Positions 8,607 through 11,342 of a stretch of 11,342 nucleotides of DNA are shown one piece after another. Source of the stretch: Nitrospinota bacterium (GTDB taxonomy: Bacteria; Nitrospinota_A; UBA7883; JADGGD01); the NCBI GenBank assembly GCA_015229165.1, contig JADGCD010000049.1, positions 230 through 11,571 on the forward strand, given 5' to 3'. The notes under the pieces are model-generated. The model was given only the letters and a program-made list of their open reading frames with translations. It was not told the DNA's origin and searched no databases. The position numbers and the translations under genes are program-made. Numbering within the stretch: the first letter of the stretch is position 1; each line of letters begins with the position of its first letter.

Positions 8607-9061
8607 CCGGACCCGCCTCCCGCGATCTCTTTCTCCAACTCGGCCAACGCCTCGGCCTTTTTCGCAAGGTTCCCCGCCAGCGCCCGTTCCGCGAACCGTT
8701 GGTACCGGTGGGTCCCCCCCCCCTCGACAATCCGTTTCTCGTCCGCCAGCGTCGCCGTAAGAACCTCCCGCAACCGGACCAGCGACGGATCGCGGGCGCT
8801 CGAGAGGTCGTCGAGCAATCGCTCCTTCCGGGCCAGGTCGGGGGCGATCCGCTCCTTGATCATGTTCATCCGGGCCTTGTTGACCCCGCTGGCGGTCAGC
8901 TCCCGGTCCCGGGCCACCTCGGCGGTCAAAAGGTTCCAGACCTCCTCGTGGGTGGCCGACGGGAACGACCGCTCCCCCGCCACCGCCGGGAGAGCCAGCG
9001 CCAGCAGCAGCGCCATTCCGAGAAAAGCGTGTCGGGCATCCCATCGGCCCCTTTGTCTCAT
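8600..9061 (-). CDS. Small secreted helical protein, function unknown
   Basis: 153-residue protein with a clear Sec-type signal peptide: a positively charged start, hydrophobic 13–27 and a likely AVA-GE cleavage after residue 28. The mature part is highly charged and predicted mostly helical (KARMNMIKERIAPDLARKERLLDDLSSARD; KKAEALAELEKEI), possibly a short coiled coil in the periplasm, ending in a Gly-rich GGGSGY. No cysteine or known motif is visible. Start evidence: AGGAG 6 nt before the ATG. It is convergent with the upstream membrane-protein gene (7-nt overlap of stops) and divergent from greA, whose promoter -35 overlaps its first codons. The signal peptide and ribosome-binding site argue that it is real; the family is not recognised. 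Confidence 0.7.
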   Translation of the reverse strand: MRQRGRWDARHAFLGMALLLALALPAVAGERSFPSATHEEVWNLLTAEVARDRELTASGVNKARMNMIKERIAPDLARKERLLDDLSSARDPSLVRLREVLTATLADEKRIVEGGGTHRYQRFAERALAGNLAKKAEALAELEKEIAGGGSGY

Positions 9062-9080
9062 GGTCGGCTCCTGTTATAAT
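9053..9080 (+). promoter_or_regulatory. greA promoter
   Basis: TTGTCT (9053–9058), a 16-nt spacer and a perfect TATAAT (9075–9080) preceded by TG at 9072–9073, so it is also an extended -10. The -35 lies over the start codon of the divergent secreted-protein gene, so the two genes probably compete for polymerase or share control. The predicted greA leader is about 23 nt. Confidence 0.8.
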
Positions 9081-9109
9081 CCGGCTTTGTTCCAAGGAGA
9101 CCAGTATAA

Positions 9110-9595
9110 ATGCAAGCCCCGCTGATCCGTAAGCTCGAAGCCGAGCTGGAGGAGCTGAACCACGAACTGCGCATCACCCTCCCCGCCGAGCTGAAGCGGG
9201 CCGCCGACTACGGCGACCTGTCGGAGAACGCCGAATACGACGCCGCCAAAGAGCGCAAGCGGATGGTCGAATCACGGATTTCGATTCTCCAGAAGCGGAT
9301 CAGCGAGATTCTCTCGATCAACATCAACGCCATCCCCACCGACCGGGTGGGGCTCGGCTCCACGGTGACGCTCGAAGACCTCGACAGCGGCGACGAGGTG
9401 ATCTACCACTTCGTCTTTTCCGAAGAGGTCGATCCCGAGAAGGGAAAGATCAGCCTCGCCTCCCCCATCGGCAAGGGGATGGTGGGACGCAGCGTCGGCG
9501 ACGAGATCACCGTCACCACTCCCAAGGGGGTGCGCAAATTCGAAGTCGTCGAGCTGGTCACCTATCATGACAAGAAGGAAGCGGGAACGCTCTGA
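9110..9595 (+). CDS. greA: Transcription elongation factor GreA
   Basis: Cytosolic factor that enters the RNA polymerase secondary channel and stimulates cleavage of backtracked RNA, rescuing stalled complexes. The 161 residues are normal length. Residues 1 to about 77 form the antiparallel coiled coil, with the tip motif YGDLSENAEYDAAKER (34–49) carrying the conserved acidic residues Asp36 and Glu39. Residues 80–157 form the FKBP-like C-terminal domain (STVTLEDLDSGDEVIYHFV, ISLASPIGKGMVGRSVGDEITVTTP). AAGGAGA 9 nt before the ATG and a strong promoter support the start. GreA rather than GreB is supported by the tip motif and length. It appears monocistronic: the next gene is convergent. Confidence 0.97.
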   Translation: MQAPLIRKLEAELEELNHELRITLPAELKRAADYGDLSENAEYDAAKERKRMVESRISILQKRISEILSININAIPTDRVGLGSTVTLEDLDSGDEVIYHFVFSEEVDPEKGKISLASPIGKGMVGRSVGDEITVTTPKGVRKFEVVELVTYHDKKEAGTL

Positions 9596-9607
9596 CACCC
9601 TTCGGCA

Positions 9608-9707
9608 GCCTTGCGGCTGTTCTCATCCCCACTCCCCCGCTCATACTTGGGCCTTGACCGGTGAAGGGGAGAAGAGTCCGCCGAGGCGTGGTCCTTGCCT
9701 TGCGGCT
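9608..9707 (+). repeat. Short direct repeats in the greA downstream gap
   Basis: GCCTTGCGGCT occurs at 9608–9618 and again at 9697–9707, each followed by C-rich sequence ending CCCCAC. The first copy also forms a weak hairpin (CAGCC–TTGC–GGCTG, 9606–9619) 10 nt after the greA stop, but without a real T-run, so it is not called a terminator. Confidence 0.5.
9654..9669 (+). repeat. Partial copy of the intergenic repeat seen after the response regulator
   Basis: TTGACCGGTGAAGGGG here differs by one base from 5790–5805 (TTGACAGGTGAAGGGG), and its first 8 bases are identical to the end of copy A (5687–5694). CGGCGAAGAC at 9728–9737 is the reverse complement of the GTCTTCGCCG core of those repeats. 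Two intergenic regions about 4 kb apart therefore share sequence. Confidence 0.5.
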
Positions 9708-9746
9708 CCCCCCTTCCCCACGTCCCCGGCGAAGACCCCCATTCCA

Positions 9747-9765
9747 TGAGACGGTCTCAAGAGAC
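9747..9765. repeat. Overlapping inverted repeats in the greA–PPOX gap
   Basis: TGAGAC-G-GTCTCA (9747–9759) is a perfect 6-bp palindrome, and its right arm can instead pair with GAGAC at 9761–9765 (GTCTC-AA-GAGAC). The three arms lie just beyond the stop of the minus-strand FMN-binding gene and could affect the end of its transcript or be a protein site. No T-run follows. Confidence 0.35.
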
Positions 9766-9788
9766 TGCGGCCTTATTCTTGCCGGTCG

Positions 9789-10277
9789 TCACTCCTCCCC
9801 CAGCAGCTCGCCGAAATATTTTTCCTCCCGACGGTCGCCGACGAGCGTCATCATCGGCGCCCCGTAGCCGCAGGAGGTCTGCACCCGGTAGACGTCGAAG
9901 AGGAAGAGTTGTCGCACCCGGTCGGCGTGGGGAAGGTCGGCGAACGTCCCTCCCATCAGACGGGTGAAGTCGTCGCTCCCCGGCGCAACGACCCGTCCGG
10001 TGACGTAGAACCGGAGGATCAGCGGCTTCTCGCCGAACGAGACGAACAGCAGCGTCCCCTTCCCCCCGGCGGCCAGATGCTTTGCCGTCTGGTTCCCCGA
10101 CCCGTGGAAATCGGCGTAGACCGCCTCGTGGGGGCCGAGAACCCGCAGCGCGTCGAGCCCCTTGGGAGAGAGGTTCACATCCCCCCCGGCCGGATCGGCG
10201 GTGGCGATGAAGAAGAGGGGCTGCGCCCGGGCGAACGCCGCCAGATGATCGGCGATATGATCCCATTCCTTTGCCAT
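9789..10277 (-). CDS. Pyridoxamine 5'-phosphate oxidase-family (FMN-binding split barrel) protein
   Basis: 162-residue protein of the flavin-binding split-barrel superfamily, closest in pattern to the PPOX_FMN proteins of the DR2398 type rather than true PdxH. Visible family features: FIATADPAGGDVNLSPKG (23–40), a strand with AVYADFHGSGNQTAKHL (52–68; Gly-Asn/Thr loop near the flavin phosphate), and TLLFVSF–LILRFYVTGRVV (75–97). A Cys136 in QTSCGYGAP (133–141) is a conserved-looking C-terminal segment. It probably reduces or oxidises a small molecule with FMN or F420 in the cytosol; the substrate is unknown. The start is set by GGAAAGGAT upstream and lies 2 nt after the stop of the preceding minus-strand gene (TAATAATG), so the two are cotranslated. 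Confidence 0.88.
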   Translation of the reverse strand: MAKEWDHIADHLAAFARAQPLFFIATADPAGGDVNLSPKGLDALRVLGPHEAVYADFHGSGNQTAKHLAAGGKGTLLFVSFGEKPLILRFYVTGRVVAPGSDDFTRLMGGTFADLPHADRVRQLFLFDVYRVQTSCGYGAPMMTLVGDRREEKYFGELLGEE

Positions 10278-10279
10278 TA

Positions 10280-10921
10280 TTATCCTTTCCTTTGGGGGTC
10301 GATGGCGAACCCGGCCCAGACGAGAAGCCAGAGGGCCAGACCCGCCACGCCGATGGCCGTAGCGCCGGGGGGCGGGGGGCCGACAAGGTTTGCGACGTAC
10401 ATGACGGCCAGAAAGGCGACCAACGCAATGAAGCCGACCTTCCGCCTCCCGGTGGGCGCCGCCGTCCGCCAGAAGAGCCACGCCCCCCCGGCGAAAAGGG
10501 CATACTCCACCGCCAGCGTCGCCGACAACGAGTTCCACAGCCCGAAACCGTACTTCTCTCCACCGGGGTAGATCGGCAGGTCGGGGCGATGAGCCACCAG
10601 GTCGAGGAGCCAGTGGCTGACCGTCAGCCCCGCCAGCAGGAGCCCTCCGGCCACATCGTTCCGAAGCAGGGCGTATCCCCCGCCGAAGAGTAGCCCCCAC
10701 GCCGCGACCCCAAGAAGCGAATGGGTCCACGGATAGGCGACGAAGTCGAGCGGCGTGACCCGCGTGATCCCCGGCGCCACCGCCACCTCCTCCAGCCCGG
10801 TCAGCAGAAAGAGGGGCCAGAGAAGATCGACAAGCGACGACGCCCCGATCAACAGGCCGAGGGAGAGCCGGGGGGCGATCCGCTTGGCCCCCATGGCGAC
10901 GCCGTAATGGGCGATGAACAT
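10280..10921 (-). CDS. Multi-pass membrane protein, metal-dependent-hydrolase-like (DUF457/YdjM type)
   Basis: 213-residue inner-membrane protein with about six hydrophobic segments. It carries the His/Asp pattern of the membrane-bound metal-dependent hydrolase family: His5 in MFIAHYG, Asp32 in SSLVDLLWP, His67 in YPWTHSLLG, and SHWLLDLVAHRPDLP with His103, Asp107, His111 and Asp114. These could bind a metal in the membrane, but no substrate is established for the family. The ATG at 10921 is preferred over a GTG at 11020 because it gives the family N-terminus (MFIAHYG) and has GGGAG 6 nt upstream. It is the first gene of a two-gene minus-strand operon with the FMN-binding protein. Hydrolase activity is inferred from motif layout only. 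Confidence 0.8.
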   Translation of the reverse strand: MFIAHYGVAMGAKRIAPRLSLGLLIGASSLVDLLWPLFLLTGLEEVAVAPGITRVTPLDFVAYPWTHSLLGVAAWGLLFGGGYALLRNDVAGGLLLAGLTVSHWLLDLVAHRPDLPIYPGGEKYGFGLWNSLSATLAVEYALFAGGAWLFWRTAAPTGRRKVGFIALVAFLAVMYVANLVGPPPPGATAIGVAGLALWLLVWAGFAIDPQRKG

Positions 10922-11000
10922 GTGTGGCTCCCGTGGGTTGATCGACAAGCGGGGGACAGGGGAAATCCCGCCTTTAGCCACTCTACACCAACCGGTCGCC

Positions 11001-11048
11001 CTTAACACAATCCTAACCATATGTTTCCTAACGTTCTTCTAACCCTCA
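11001..11048 (+). promoter_or_regulatory. Four tandem TAAC-centred 11-bp direct repeats, likely regulator-binding site
   Basis: Four contiguous units share Y-Y-TAAC: CTTAACACAAT (11001–11011), CCTAACCATAT (11012–11022), a 4-bp gap, CCTAACGTTCT (11027–11037) and TCTAACCCTCA (11038–11048). The TAAC cores begin at 11003, 11014, 11029 and 11040, so spacing is 11, 15, 11. Direct repeats with 11-bp periodicity are typical of OmpR/PhoB-class response-regulator sites; the TTAACA-like core recalls Gram-positive PhoP boxes. A CATACT at 11066–11071 is a candidate -10. The site lies between divergent genes, 106 nt before the ATG of the outer-membrane protein gene, and could control either. Confidence 0.55.
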
Positions 11049-11153
11049 GTCGGTTGGCGGCGCCGCATACTCCCTCGTGTGTTAGTGCGATTCACGCCTT
11101 CCATTAGGTATGGGGGGCGAATCATAACCGAACGTTCTGAGGAGAACAGACGA

Positions 11154-11342
11154 ATGAAGAAGTCTCTTATCGCTTTCGGGATGGCGGTCGCCGCGTCGAC
11201 CATCGCCCTCCCCGCCCCGGCTTCGGCCGCGGACGACAAGGTCGTCATGTACGAAAACGGCGACATGAAGATCACCGCCTTCGGCGACATGCGCTTCCGC
11301 TGGGAGTCCGACACCACCAAGCAGACCGGCAAGGACGACAAG
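11154..11342 (+). CDS. Exported, probable outer-membrane porin (3' truncated by window)
   Basis: Only the first 63 codons are present; the frame is still open at the window end. MKKSLIAFGMAVAASTIALPAPASAADD is a clear Sec signal peptide with cleavage likely after ASA (residue 25). The mature start, VVMYENGDMKITAFGDMRFRWESDTTKQTG, has the alternating pattern and KITAFGDMRFRWE strand typical of the first beta-strand of porin or alginate-export-like barrels. GAGGAG 9 nt before the ATG is a good ribosome-binding site and lies inside a small inverted repeat (GTTCT–GAGG–AGAAC, 11134–11147). The repeat array at 11001–11048 suggests dedicated regulation. Which porin family it is cannot be told from 63 residues. 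Confidence 0.78.
   Translation, partial: MKKSLIAFGMAVAASTIALPAPASAADDKVVMYENGDMKITAFGDMRFRWESDTTKQTGKDDK

Noticed and set aside
9606..9625. Hairpin after greA as a terminator
   Set aside because: The stem is only 5 bp and no T-run follows; reported only as part of a repeat.
10278..10730. Upstream extension of the FMN-binding protein frame to 10730
   Set aside because: The extension is out of frame with, and fully inside, the membrane-protein gene; the protein family begins at the ATG at 10277, which has its own ribosome-binding site.
11039..11341. Minus-strand frame at the right edge
   Set aside because: It opposes a + strand gene with a good ribosome-binding site and a clean signal peptide; its own translation shows no family pattern.

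Overview
The window is GC-rich DNA, densely packed and with strong G/C third-position bias, from a diderm (Gram-negative) bacterium. It encodes an outer-membrane secretin, an LPS-export permease, two predicted lipoproteins and the start of an outer-membrane barrel protein. The pilQ–aroB neighbourhood, the GreA type and the overall style fit a deltaproteobacterial-like or related environmental lineage, but nothing here fixes the taxon. No rRNA, tRNA, CRISPR array, transposase or phage gene was seen, so this reads as chromosomal backbone.

Left block (1–3733, + strand): the 3' end of pilQ, a small Ig-like lipoprotein, aroB (3-dehydroquinate synthase) and a larger Ig-like lipoprotein with four C-terminal-domain cysteines. 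The first three genes are 25 and 8 nt apart and look like one transcription unit; the fourth follows after about 100 nt. A textbook intrinsic terminator closes the block at 3702–3733. pilQ next to aroB is a familiar arrangement; lipoproteins inserted around aroB are less expected.

Middle block (3732–5942): an lptG-type LPS-transport permease whose predicted promoter is so close to the ATG that its mRNA may be leaderless. It is followed by a response regulator with its own promoter, an intact receiver domain, an Ala/Pro linker and an acidic tail instead of a recognisable output domain. The 325-bp gap after it carries a GC hairpin, imperfect direct repeats, alternative G/C pairing arms and a bidirectional terminator shared with the convergent dnaK.

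Right block (5943–11342): dnaK (minus, without grpE or dnaJ here) diverges from a four-helix membrane protein of unknown function. That gene collides tail-to-tail with a minus-strand secreted helical protein, which in turn diverges from greA. After greA comes a repeat-bearing 193-bp gap. A minus-strand pair follows: a membrane metal-dependent-hydrolase-like protein and an FMN-binding split-barrel (PPOX-family) protein, 2 nt apart. The window ends in the first 63 codons of a secreted, probably outer-membrane barrel protein. Its upstream region carries four TAAC-centred 11-bp direct repeats arranged in two tandem pairs, resembling a binding site for an OmpR/PhoB-class regulator.

Most interesting non-gene signals: the four-repeat array before the last gene, the intergenic repeat family seen after the response regulator and after greA, and the possibly leaderless lptG transcript. 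The most interesting proteins are the two Ig-like lipoproteins beside pilQ and the response regulator with the acidic tail.
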